In this document: piece after piece, positions 1 to 7,607 of the stretch | Position numbering within the stretch: the first letter of the stretch is position 1 | Layout: every line of letters begins with the position of its first letter | Source: Chloroflexota bacterium | GTDB lineage: Bacteria > Chloroflexota > UBA11872 | NCBI GenBank assembly: GCA_028875175.1 | Contig: JAPPFO010000053.1 | Location: 1-15,535, forward strand | DNA length: 15,535 nucleotides | Direction of reading: 5' to 3' | Translations under genes and position numbers: made by a program | The notes under the pieces: model-generated | Seen by the model: only the letters and a program-made list of their open reading frames with translations | Told to the model about the DNA's origin: nothing | The model's database searches: none

Positions 1-445
1 GGTCCAGGCTCACCAGGTCATAAAGCTCCCGCACCCGCGCCATCGAGACGTCCGGATCGGTCTCGATGTGCGTCTCCAGCGCCTCGATGATCTGGTCGCC
101 GACCGTATAGACCGGATTGAACGAGTTCATCGCCGCCTGGAACACCATCGCAATCCGGTTCCAGCGATGCGTCCGCATCTGGTCTTCCGAGAGCGGCGCC
201 AGGTCCGTCCCGTCCAGCAGGATCCGGCCCCCGACGATCCGCCCGTTCTCCGGCAGCAGCTTCAGCAGCGTCATCGCAATCGACGACTTCCCGCAGCCCG
301 ACTCCCCCACCAGTCCGACCGACTCGCCCCGCCCCACCGCAAACGAAACCCCGTCAACCGCCTGCACGTCGCCCGAGCGCGTCCCGTAGTACATGGTCAG
401 GTCTTCGACGCTGAGGACTGTCGCTGCAGAAGATCGGCTTTGCAT
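1..445 (-). CDS. Oligopeptide/dipeptide ABC transporter ATP-binding protein, DppD/OppD type (3' part missing)
   Basis: The frame stays open from the ATG at 445-443 to the window edge, giving the first 148 residues of an ABC ATPase. Visible elements are the Walker A motif GESGCGKS (residues 47-54) and a Q-loop region with VFQAAMNSFNP (101-111). The latter is the form typical of DppD/OppD ATPases of peptide/nickel-class importers. The signature motif, Walker B and the C-terminal oligopeptide-binding domain lie outside the window. It begins 28 nt after the stop of the upstream molybdopterin enzyme and is the last visible gene of the operon, so it should energise the DppB/DppC-type channel encoded upstream. 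A DppF-type partner may follow beyond base 1. There is no strong ribosome-binding site before the ATG, so the start is likely but not certain. Substrate class cannot be read from the ATPase. Confidence 0.93.
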   Translation of the reverse strand, partial: MQSRSSAATVLSVEDLTMYYGTRSGDVQAVDGVSFAVGRGESVGLVGESGCGKSSIAMTLLKLLPENGRIVGGRILLDGTDLAPLSEDQMRTHRWNRIAMVFQAAMNSFNPVYTVGDQIIEALETHIETDPDVSMARVRELYDLVSLD

Positions 446-473
446 TGGACTTAGAGTGCCGGCCCGGTCGCCG

Positions 474-1682
474 TCACGTCACCCGAACCGGATGCGGCAG
501 CGGCTGGTTGAACAGATACCCCTTCTCGTTGAAGGGAATCTCGTCCGGCTGCGTATTGCCCGCCCAGTCCGTGGCCCGCGTCATGATCGTGTACTCGCCC
601 GGATCTGGGTCCCAATCAAACTCGAACCGCACCCAGGAGTACTGCACTTGTGGTCCCGAACCCTCTGCTTCGTTCCACGTATTGCCCGAGTCTTGGCTCC
701 ACTCCACCGTAGTGATGGGTCCGTCCGGCGAGTGGGCAAAGCCGTGGATCCGCTGCGACTCGGCTTTCAGTTTGGCCGGCCACGGCAGCGCCAACGCGCT
801 TTTGATCACCTGCGTGGTCGCAACCTTCCCCGCTGCCTCGCTCTCCGGCGGATACGCGTCGCCGATCAGCACATACGAGGTCGTGTTGTTACGCGTCCAA
901 ATCGGTTGCTTCGAGACGACAATTCGACCCAGCCACTTCACATTCGTGCTGCCTACCCAGCCGGGAATCAGCGCCCGCAGAGGAAACCCGTGGTCTCGCG
1001 GCAGCATCTCCCCGTTCATCCCGTAGGCCAGCAGCGTATCGGGGTGCCGGGCCTTCTCCGCCGATAGCACCCGACGAAATCCCTCCTCCGGCGACTCCGT
1101 ATCCAACCCGATCAGCAGCACGCTCGCCGCGTCATCGGAAACCCCGGCCAGTTGCAGCACGTCGCGCATCGACACGCCGGTCCACTCCCCGTTACCAACG
1201 CCGCCCGTCCTCCACTGCGTGCCCTTGGCCTTCTGCCCCTTCACCAGGTCGAACATCGCCCGGTGATTGCCGGCACACTCCAGGTACGAGACGAACGTTC
1301 GGCTCGGCATCTTGCGAATGTCGTCATAGGACAGTTGAATCGGATTCGTCACGGCATCACCCTCGATCGAAAGCCGCCAACTTTCCACGTTCACGTCCAG
1401 GCTCACAGAGTTGTTGCGCACGAAGAATTGACGAACCGGGGTGATCAACCCCTCGGGCAAGTCTTCCAGCCGCGTTTCCAGGCTCATGCCGTCTTCGTGC
1501 ACGATGAACGGCGTTGCGTCTTTGAATCGTGCTTGAGTGCGCTGCGTTGTCGCCTCGCCGCACGCGGCCAGCACCGCTGCCGCCCCGCCAGCCGTCAGCG
1601 CCTGCAGGAAGCGCCGCCGGTCCATCCCGTGCTGACGAGCAACTCGCCACAGCCGCGCGACTCCGACTACGGGAATAGGCAT
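474..1682 (-). CDS. Tat-exported sulfite-oxidase-family molybdopterin oxidoreductase (copy A)
   Basis: This 402-aa protein fits the oxidoreductase molybdopterin-binding domain followed by the Mo-co dimerisation domain. The segment YLECAGNHRAMF (residues 133-144) carries the probable molybdenum-ligating Cys136. GWVGSTNVKWLG (241-252) is the family-typical stretch before the C-terminal beta-rich domain. Residues 22-25 (RRRF), then a hydrophobic Ala/Gly run ending LAAC (38-41), look like a twin-arginine signal with a lipobox, so export and lipid anchoring at Cys41 are inferred. There is no haem domain and no cytochrome gene nearby, so the electron acceptor is unknown. The start ATG at 1682 has AAGGAG seven bases upstream, and this Shine-Dalgarno overlaps the TAA of copy B, implying coupled translation. 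Family membership is secure. Sulfite as substrate is not shown; other oxyanions or organosulfur compounds are possible. Confidence 0.92.
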   Translation of the reverse strand: MPIPVVGVARLWRVARQHGMDRRRFLQALTAGGAAAVLAACGEATTQRTQARFKDATPFIVHEDGMSLETRLEDLPEGLITPVRQFFVRNNSVSLDVNVESWRLSIEGDAVTNPIQLSYDDIRKMPSRTFVSYLECAGNHRAMFDLVKGQKAKGTQWRTGGVGNGEWTGVSMRDVLQLAGVSDDAASVLLIGLDTESPEEGFRRVLSAEKARHPDTLLAYGMNGEMLPRDHGFPLRALIPGWVGSTNVKWLGRIVVSKQPIWTRNNTTSYVLIGDAYPPESEAAGKVATTQVIKSALALPWPAKLKAESQRIHGFAHSPDGPITTVEWSQDSGNTWNEAEGSGPQVQYSWVRFEFDWDPDPGEYTIMTRATDWAGNTQPDEIPFNEKGYLFNQPLPHPVRVT

Positions 1683-1693
1683 CTGCCCGCTCC

Positions 1694-2971
1694 TTAGGTC
1701 ACCCGGACCGGATGCGGAATCGGCTGATTGAACAGGTAGCCCTTCGCATTGAATGGAATCGCGTCCGGCTGCGAGTTTCCCGCGTCATCGGTGGCGCGCG
1801 TCATGATCGTGTACGACCCCGGCGCCGGATCCCACGCAAACTCAAACCGTGCCCACGAGTACTGCACCTGCGGCGAATGCAACGTCGCCTTCTGCCAGGT
1901 CGCTCCGGAGTCCAGGCTCCACTCGACCCTCGAAATCGGACCGTCAGGCGAGTGCGCATACCCATGGATACGGTGCGGCTCCGCCCGCAGATCGGCCGGC
2001 CACGGCAGCGCCAGCGCGCTCTTGATCACTTGGCAGTGCGTGACTTGACCTTGAGCTTTGCCTTCCGCCGGGTACTCATCGCCGATGAGCACGTAGGAGG
2101 TCGTGTTGTTGCGCGTCCAGATCGGCTTCGACGACACCACGATCTGTCCCAGCCACTTCACGTTCGTGCTTCCAACCCAGCCGGGCACCAGCGCGCGCAG
2201 CGGATACCCGTGATCCCTGGGCAGCGTCTCCCCGTTCAGGGCGTAGGCCAGCAGCGTGTCCGGGTGCATGGCCTTCTCCACCGGGATCACGCTGCGAAAG
2301 CCCTCTTCGGGCGACTCGGTGTCCAGCCCGACGAGCATCACGCATACCGCGTCGTCGCCGATCCCGGCCATTGTCAGCACGTCGCGCAGCGGCGTCCCGA
2401 CCCATTCGCCGTTGCTCACGCCGCCCGTTCGCCACTGGGTGCCTTCGGTGGATTCCCCGTTCACCAGGTCGAACATGGCCCGCTGGTTGCCGGCGCAGTC
2501 CAGGTAGGCGACCACAGTGCGGCTCGGCAGGGCCAGGATGTCGGCGTACGACAGCGTCAGCGGCTCGCGGACCGCGTCGCCCTCGATTGAAAGCTGCCAG
2601 GTGTCCGGTTGGACATCCAGGCTTACGGAATTGTTGCGAACAAAGAACAGGTTGGTGGGCGTAATCACGCCCTGCATGTGCTCAAGTCGAGCTTCTAAAC
2701 ACCGGCCGTTGTCGTGCGCCACAAATGGGCTTGTGTCCTTGAACCAGTTCTCGGCCGTCGACTTCGTCTCGCCTGAAACTTCTTGGTCTTCGCGCTGGTC
2801 CGCCGGACCTGCCAGGTCCATGCACGCCGCCAGCGCCGCGGATAATCCCCCGTCAGAGAGCGCCGCCTCGAATCGTTCCCGATCCATTCCTCGTTGCCTG
2901 GCAAATTGCCAGAGTTGCGCAACGTCGTCGGCGTCCCTTTCGGGACCGGTACACTCGCGCAAAACGGTCAT
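1694..2971 (-). CDS. Sulfite-oxidase-family molybdopterin oxidoreductase (copy B, degenerate signal peptide)
   Basis: This 425-aa protein is a close paralogue of the next gene. Over the last 39 residues 34 are identical, and both end HPVRVT. YLDCAGNQRAMF (residues 156-167) supplies the probable Mo-ligand Cys159, and the GWVGSTNVKWLG stretch (264-275) is present. The N-terminus is homologous to that of copy A (LWQFARQRGMDRERF against LWRVARQHGMDRRRF), but the Tat motif has become RERF and the following core contains Glu36 and Asp40. Export is therefore doubtful even though a Cys remains at position 50. The frame is open upstream into the permease gene, but the true start is the ATG at 2971, preceded by AAGGAGG nine bases before it and 23 nt after the DppC-type stop. 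No haem domain is present. The protein is probably catalytically competent; its cellular location is uncertain. Confidence 0.9.
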   Translation of the reverse strand: MTVLRECTGPERDADDVAQLWQFARQRGMDRERFEAALSDGGLSAALAACMDLAGPADQREDQEVSGETKSTAENWFKDTSPFVAHDNGRCLEARLEHMQGVITPTNLFFVRNNSVSLDVQPDTWQLSIEGDAVREPLTLSYADILALPSRTVVAYLDCAGNQRAMFDLVNGESTEGTQWRTGGVSNGEWVGTPLRDVLTMAGIGDDAVCVMLVGLDTESPEEGFRSVIPVEKAMHPDTLLAYALNGETLPRDHGYPLRALVPGWVGSTNVKWLGQIVVSSKPIWTRNNTTSYVLIGDEYPAEGKAQGQVTHCQVIKSALALPWPADLRAEPHRIHGYAHSPDGPISRVEWSLDSGATWQKATLHSPQVQYSWARFEFAWDPAPGSYTIMTRATDDAGNSQPDAIPFNAKGYLFNQPIPHPVRVT

Positions 2972-2994
2972 GCTCCCCTCCTTGGGATGGCTGC

Positions 2995-3945
2995 TCAGAT
3001 ACGCCGCAGCCTTGGGTTGACGACTTCGTCCAACGAACGCCCGAGCAGGTAAAACGACGAGCACAGCAGTGTGATCGACAGGCTGGCCGGGAAGATCAGC
3101 CACCAGTACTCGCCCACTTGCAGCAGGTAGCCGGCCGACTCCGTGGTGTGGATCATCAGCCCCCAGCTCATGCGCACGTCCAGCAGTCCTAGGAAGCTCA
3201 AGACGGCCTCCGAAAAGATCGCGCTGGTTACGGTGAACATCATGTAGAGAAACGAAAGCGGCAGCAAGTTCGGGACCACATGAACCAGGATGATGTGCAG
3301 CGTGCCGCCCCCCGAGGTCCGGGCCGCCTCGATGTAGGGCTTGACCACAACCGATAACGCCTGCGACTTCAGCACCACGCCCGTCCCGCCGAACCCCGAC
3401 AGGATCCCGATCAACAGCGCCAGTTCCAGGTGCCCCACCTCGATCAGGGCGCTCAGCACGATAAGGATGCTGATTCCCGGCATCATGATCATGATGTCGG
3501 CCAGCCGCATCAGCAGCATGTCGATCAGCCCGCCAAAGTAGGCGGCCGTGGCCCCGACCATCGTGCCGATGCACACCGTCACCACCGCCGCCAGCAGCCC
3601 CAGCAGGAACTCGGAGCGGGCGCTGAACATCAGCTGGCTCAGGATGTCTCGCCCCAGCGGGTCGGTGCCCAGCGGATGGGCCAGGCTCGGCGGTGCCGGC
3701 TGCTGCGTCTCGTCGAACGCAAAGCCGATCACCGGGTCGTAGATCCGCTCGTCCCAGACCGTGTTCATCAGGATCGGATGCGCCAGGGCCAGCAGCATGT
3801 AGAACAAGATGATCACTAGCCCCAGGATCCCGATCCGGGTCCTCAGGAACAGCGACCAGTTCTGCTTCAGGCTGCGGCCCGCCAGCCCCAGGCGCACCCG
3901 CCAGAGCGACGGCGCGTTCGGAACGGGTCCGGTGTCGACAATCAT
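2995..3945 (-). CDS. Oligopeptide/dipeptide ABC transporter permease, DppC type
   Basis: This 316-aa inner-membrane permease carries HPLGTDPLGRDILSQLM (residues 90-106), the stretch characteristic of DppC/OppC/NikC proteins, after an N-terminal helix (about 38-60). The cytoplasmic EAA loop that contacts the ATPase is visible as EAARTSGGGTLHIILVHVVP (206-225), and several further hydrophobic helices follow. The ATG at 3945 overlaps the TGA of the DppB-type gene (TGATG), so translation is coupled and equimolar partners are expected. A longer in-frame reading upstream of this ATG is only a shadow of the DppB gene. Length is close to the family norm of about 290-320 residues. Confidence 0.95.
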   Translation of the reverse strand: MIVDTGPVPNAPSLWRVRLGLAGRSLKQNWSLFLRTRIGILGLVIILFYMLLALAHPILMNTVWDERIYDPVIGFAFDETQQPAPPSLAHPLGTDPLGRDILSQLMFSARSEFLLGLLAAVVTVCIGTMVGATAAYFGGLIDMLLMRLADIMIMMPGISILIVLSALIEVGHLELALLIGILSGFGGTGVVLKSQALSVVVKPYIEAARTSGGGTLHIILVHVVPNLLPLSFLYMMFTVTSAIFSEAVLSFLGLLDVRMSWGLMIHTTESAGYLLQVGEYWWLIFPASLSITLLCSSFYLLGRSLDEVVNPRLRRI

Positions 3946-5093
3946 CAGTAGCGGACCCGCGGATCCAGGTAGGCGTACAGGATGTCGGCCGCCAGGTGGG
4001 CCAGCAGCACGAACAGTCCCACGAACACGAAGGTGCCCACCGCCAGCGGCAGGTCCTCGCTCACCGTCGCCGCCACCAGCGTCTGCCCCATGCCGGGCCA
4101 CGAGAATATCGACTCGATGATCACGCCGCCGTCGATGGCGAAGGCCAGGCTGAACACGAAGCTGGTCACCACCGGCAGCAGCGCGTTACGCGCCACGTGC
4201 CGGTCCCGCACGGCCTTCTCGGGCAGGCCCTTGGCGCGCGCCGCCAGCACGTAGTCCTCGCGAATCACCTCCAGCATGCTGTTGCGCGTCAGCAGCATGG
4301 TCCCGGCAAAGCTGATCAAGGTCAGCGTGGCGATCGGCAGCACCATGTGTTTCACGATGTCCCACGCCAGGTAACCCACGCCCGAGGACAGCCACACCCC
4401 CACCACGATCAGCACGGATACGGCAATGATTCCGGCCTGCAACACCCGTGCCATGCCCAGCCGCTTCTTGCTGGTCACCAGGAAGACGCAAAACGTGATC
4501 AGCGACAGGACCACAGCCGTCGCCAGCATCAGGTTGAAGACGGTGTTCGCGTCGGAAGGCGCGTCCTGCCACACCACCGGGTCCAGGAACTTCCCGATCG
4601 GGAACCAGCCGGCCTTGAATGCGAACAGCCAGATCATCATCAGCCCGAACCAGGGCGTGAACACCGTGTACAGCGTCACCCCGCCCAGCGTCGACGTGTA
4701 CTCCACCCAGCCGCCGCGCCGCCACGCGATGATCTTGCCCAGCCCGAAGCCCAGATAAAACGACACCACGGTCGCCGTCAGGAACAGCACCAGCGTCCGC
4801 GGCAGTCGCTCCTTGATGACGTCGGCCACTGTCCTCGGATAGAGGCTGAAGGAAACGCCCAGGTCCCCCGTCAGCGTGTTCTTCAAATGCACGAGATACT
4901 GCTTCCACAGCGGCTCGTTGACCCCGAATAGCTCCTGCATCTGCGCCCGTGTCTCCGGCGGCAGATTTGGGTCCAGGGAGTACAGGCGGCTGATGTCGCC
5001 GGGCTGCGCATTCACCAGGAAGAACACGATCGTCAGGAACACGAACAGCGTCAGCACGATCTGCAGGACGCGCTTGACGATGTAGGCAGCCAT
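3945..5093 (-). CDS. Oligopeptide/dipeptide ABC transporter permease, DppB type, with extra helix pair
   Basis: This 382-aa permease begins with MAAYIVKRVLQIVLTL, a typical DppB/OppB N-terminus. It has the EAA-loop segment YVLAARAKGLPEKAVRDRHV (residues 281-300) and the typical C-terminal segment SWPGMGQTLV (331-340). It is longer than the usual ~310-340 residues. The additional length appears to fall at about 183-240, where two strongly hydrophobic stretches (186-206 and 218-239) flank a basic loop (TSKKRLG). This suggests eight rather than six membrane segments. The ATG at 5093 has no strong Shine-Dalgarno. The gene follows the solute-binding protein after 82 nt containing a strong hairpin, and it overlaps the next permease by one base. 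Confidence 0.95.
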   Translation of the reverse strand: MAAYIVKRVLQIVLTLFVFLTIVFFLVNAQPGDISRLYSLDPNLPPETRAQMQELFGVNEPLWKQYLVHLKNTLTGDLGVSFSLYPRTVADVIKERLPRTLVLFLTATVVSFYLGFGLGKIIAWRRGGWVEYTSTLGGVTLYTVFTPWFGLMMIWLFAFKAGWFPIGKFLDPVVWQDAPSDANTVFNLMLATAVVLSLITFCVFLVTSKKRLGMARVLQAGIIAVSVLIVVGVWLSSGVGYLAWDIVKHMVLPIATLTLISFAGTMLLTRNSMLEVIREDYVLAARAKGLPEKAVRDRHVARNALLPVVTSFVFSLAFAIDGGVIIESIFSWPGMGQTLVAATVSEDLPLAVGTFVFVGLFVLLAHLAADILYAYLDPRVRY

Positions 5094-5123
5094 ACCAGTT
5101 ACCCGCGAACTCCTATGGCGTCC

Positions 5124-5161
5124 TCATCGCCGGGCCGTCGTGGGCACGAACCCGGCGATGA
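5124..5161 (-). other. Intergenic hairpin between binding-protein and permease genes
   Basis: A perfect 11-bp inverted repeat (5124-5134 with 5151-5161, arm TCATCGCCGGG) encloses a smaller TCGTG/CACGA stem. It lies just after the solute-binding protein stop and before the DppB start. No T-tract follows on the minus strand, so a complete intrinsic terminator is unlikely. Hairpins at this position in importer operons commonly stabilise the upstream mRNA or cause partial termination, which would let binding protein exceed permease. That role is inferred here. Confidence 0.6.
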
Positions 5162-5175
5162 AGCACGACCTGGTC

Positions 5176-7287
5176 TTACTTGATCAGCACGACGTGTTGC
5201 AGACCTTGCGCCTGCGCCATTCCTCCGAGCACCGACGTGTACGGGAAATCGACCCTTGTCGGTCTGAAGACGTCGATCTTCGGCGTGGTGAACAGCGTCA
5301 CGTACGGCAGGTCGTCCGCCAGTAGCGCCTGCATCTGTTGGGCCTTTTCACGCGCGCCCTCGATCGTGGTCTCGGACAGCAATCCAGAGGCCAGCTCGTC
5401 GAACTCGGGGTTCGCGTAGCCGCCCCAGTTCACGCCGCCGTCCTCCAGTTCAGGCGAGTGACGGCTGTGGAAGATGTTCTCCAGGTAGTTGGGGAAGATC
5501 GTGAAGCCCCAACCCAGGATCCACATGTCCAGGTCCTTGTCCACCGTCTCGCTGAACAGCTTCTCCACGATCAGGTTGAATCCGAGCAGCCGCGCCTTCG
5601 TGGGGATGCCCAGATCGTTCAGCCAGCGTTCGATCCAGATGGCGAACGTCGATCGCAACGGGTCGTAACCGGCGCTCGGTGCGATCAGCTCCAGCTCGGG
5701 AACTTCCGTGCCGTCCGGCATACGCAGGCCCTCGCCGCCGTTGACCACAAACGCGCCGTCTTCGCTGACCTCCGGCTCCTTCTCGTAGGTGAAACCGGCG
5801 CCTTTCAGGAGCTCAACGGCCGCGGCAATCCGTTCGCCCCGGCCCAGGCCTTGTCCGATCTTGGCCGTGGCGTCGTTGTACCAGAAGGCGTTGCCCTCCG
5901 GAACCATGGCGTACATGGGAATGGCCGTGTCCTGCAGGATGGTCCGGGTCACGAACTCCTTATCGATGACGGTCGCCACGGCCTGCCGGAAGGCCTGGTT
6001 GTTCATGGGCGGCTTGCGGGTGTTGAAGCCCAGGTAGAACACCCCGTTGTCCAGGTTTTCCACGACCTGCAGGTCCGCGGTCTGCCGCACGCGGTCCAGG
6101 AAGCCCTTCTCAAGGCCCAGGGGATTGAACAGGAAGTCGATGTCGCCCTTGGTCAGGGCCAGGATTGCGGAGTCCTGGTTGCCGTAGATGCTGAAGATCT
6201 CGGACTCGAAGTGCGGCCCGATCTCAAGTTCAAGTACCGTTTCGCCGGTCGGCTCCCCGTAGTAGGTCTCGGTGTAGCCCAGCCGCTCGTTGGTCGCCTC
6301 GTATGCGCCGTTGACGTACTCGGTGACCTGCGTGCCCTGGCTGAAGTAGTCCGGCACCGCCTCGTTCTCGAAGAACGCCCCCGGTTCCCACTGGCCGTAC
6401 TCCAGGCCGTTCGCCGTCGGCTCGCCGTCCGGCACGTGCGCGAACAGGGCTTCGATCTGCTGCGGCACCTCGCCGGCTGTCCTCGCCTCCGCGACCACCG
6501 GCGCCCAGTAGTGCTCCGGCAGGATCGGCATGAAGGCCAGCCCGAACTGCCACACGCTCAGTCCCGGCGTCTGCGCATTTCCGTCGGCGTCGGTCGACTT
6601 GAAGTAGATCTTCAGCCGGTGGTCATCCAGCGCTTCCGCTCGATCCACGAACGCCGGGTGCACCAGCGACGCCCAGTTGGAACCAAGGTTGAGTTCCCGC
6701 ACCGTGCTCATCGTGAACACGAAATCGTCGGCCGTCAGTGGCTCGCCGTCGCTCCATTCCACGCCCTGCTTGATCGAGACTTCGGTCGTCCAGAACTCGG
6801 TTCCGTCAATCGTTTCCTTGGCCAGCGGCGTCGGCAGCCCGTCGGCCACCGCCGGTACCCAGTCGAACCGCTGCGGCGAGTAGCCGTACAACGAGGTGTG
6901 ATAACCGCCGATCACGTACCCGGTCCACACCGACCCGGCCGGTCCGCCCAGGTAATTCCAGGTATTGCGCGAAATCGGATCCTCGAACAGCCCCATCTTG
7001 TAGATGGCCGGTCCGGCGGGGGCCGCCGGTGTCGCGGCCGCGGTGGGTTGTGGGGTCGCGGCTGGTTGCTGTGGCTGCCTGACCTCGACCGGCACCTCTC
7101 GCGTAACCGTCACCACTCGCTCGACTTCGACGACCTTCTCGACCTCAACGATCTTCTCGACTTCAACCGGAACGGTCACAATCCGTTCGGTTGGTTCCGG
7201 AGCCTCCGCCCCACAGTCCATGGCCGCCATCGCCATCGCCAAGCCGGCAACCAGGAGAACAGCACGCTTACTCAGGGACTTGACCAC
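5176..7287 (-). CDS. ABC transporter solute-binding lipoprotein, family 5 (peptide/nickel type)
   Basis: This is a secreted family-5 extracellular solute-binding protein of about 703 aa. From the chosen GTG start, a basic n-region (KSLSKR) precedes a hydrophobic segment and a Cys at residue 25. The box AMDC is a poor but plausible lipobox. Residues ~36-69 are a tandem Val/Glu-rich linker (EVEKIVEVEKVVEVERVV), followed by a Pro/Ala/Thr/Gln tether to about residue 93. A linker of this type is common in Chloroflexota binding proteins. The folded domain then includes GVEWSDGEPLTADDFVFT (175-192), a variant of the family-5 signature. The start GTG at 7287 has GGAG eight bases upstream; a second GTG lies at 7293. 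The protein is longer than typical members of 500-600 residues. Ligand identity is not predictable from sequence. Confidence 0.93.
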   Translation of the reverse strand: MVKSLSKRAVLLVAGLAMAMAAMDCGAEAPEPTERIVTVPVEVEKIVEVEKVVEVERVVTVTREVPVEVRQPQQPAATPQPTAAATPAAPAGPAIYKMGLFEDPISRNTWNYLGGPAGSVWTGYVIGGYHTSLYGYSPQRFDWVPAVADGLPTPLAKETIDGTEFWTTEVSIKQGVEWSDGEPLTADDFVFTMSTVRELNLGSNWASLVHPAFVDRAEALDDHRLKIYFKSTDADGNAQTPGLSVWQFGLAFMPILPEHYWAPVVAEARTAGEVPQQIEALFAHVPDGEPTANGLEYGQWEPGAFFENEAVPDYFSQGTQVTEYVNGAYEATNERLGYTETYYGEPTGETVLELEIGPHFESEIFSIYGNQDSAILALTKGDIDFLFNPLGLEKGFLDRVRQTADLQVVENLDNGVFYLGFNTRKPPMNNQAFRQAVATVIDKEFVTRTILQDTAIPMYAMVPEGNAFWYNDATAKIGQGLGRGERIAAAVELLKGAGFTYEKEPEVSEDGAFVVNGGEGLRMPDGTEVPELELIAPSAGYDPLRSTFAIWIERWLNDLGIPTKARLLGFNLIVEKLFSETVDKDLDMWILGWGFTIFPNYLENIFHSRHSPELEDGGVNWGGYANPEFDELASGLLSETTIEGAREKAQQMQALLADDLPYVTLFTTPKIDVFRPTRVDFPYTSVLGGMAQAQGLQHVVLIK

Positions 7288-7607
7288 GATCACAGCTCCG
7301 CCCGCGGATTCGCAATCACTCTTCAATCTACACGCTGCGAGCGTACGACCGGGATGATTTCGTTCACCGGATTGACATGCCCAAATTGTGAATTCGGTAC
7401 TGGCGGCCGGGCTCTGCGATGAGCCCTCCGCCCAGGCCCGTGTCAGGTGGTGCGCGATCGCAAACGAAGCCGGCACCCGCAGCTCGGCAGCAGGCAATCG
7501 AATCGCGGGCGCTGCCCGGGATCCTGGGTATCGTTGCAGGTCGCCGATACCACAAGACAGACTCGCGCCCGAAGGCGCACCACCAGCCCGAAGGAAGGTT
7601 GCTCGGC
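7288..7607. other. Divergent intergenic region between binding-protein operon and SUMF1-like gene
   Basis: About 320 bp lie between the two divergent starts. It must hold the promoter of the minus-strand transporter operon, but I could not assign a convincing -35/-10 pair. A TTGACA at 7372-7377 on the plus strand has no matching -10 box at 16-18 bp. The stretch 7421-7488 is a remnant of the nudC 3' end. The rest (7489-7598) shows nothing recognisable apart from an AAGGAAGG at 7591-7598. Confidence 0.5.
7421..7488 (-). pseudogene. Duplicated fragment of the nudC 3' end (direct repeat copy 1)
   Basis: Bases 7431-7488 match 8411-8468 at 54 of 58 positions, and the similarity extends weakly to 7421/8401. 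Read on the minus strand, 7485-7423 encodes ELRVPASFAIAHHLTRAWAEG, which differs from the NudC C-terminus at one of 21 residues (T for I). The fragment then continues without the NudC stop codon. The rest of nudC is absent here, so this is a truncated remnant. Synonymous changes with a conserved protein reading suggest it diverged while it was still coding, or that it came from a homologous nudC. Confidence 0.85.

Noticed and set aside
2972..3574. N-terminal extension of the second Mo-enzyme frame into the permease gene
   Set aside because: This part is an off-frame reading of the DppC-type permease. A strong AAGGAGG before the ATG at 2971 sets the start.
7372..7377. TTGACA as a -35 box for the SUMF1-like gene
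   Set aside because: No acceptable -10 hexamer lies 16-18 bp downstream, and the gene starts more than 200 bp away.
5338..7422. Very long open frame on the plus strand across the solute-binding protein gene
   Set aside because: It is the antisense shadow of a GC-rich coding region. The translation is rich in Arg, His and Val with no domain, while the minus-strand reading is a clear family-5 binding protein.
7288..7497. N-terminal extension of the binding protein into the nudC remnant
   Set aside because: It would place the signal peptide about 70 residues inside the protein. The GTG at 7287 has a properly spaced GGAG and starts a normal signal sequence.
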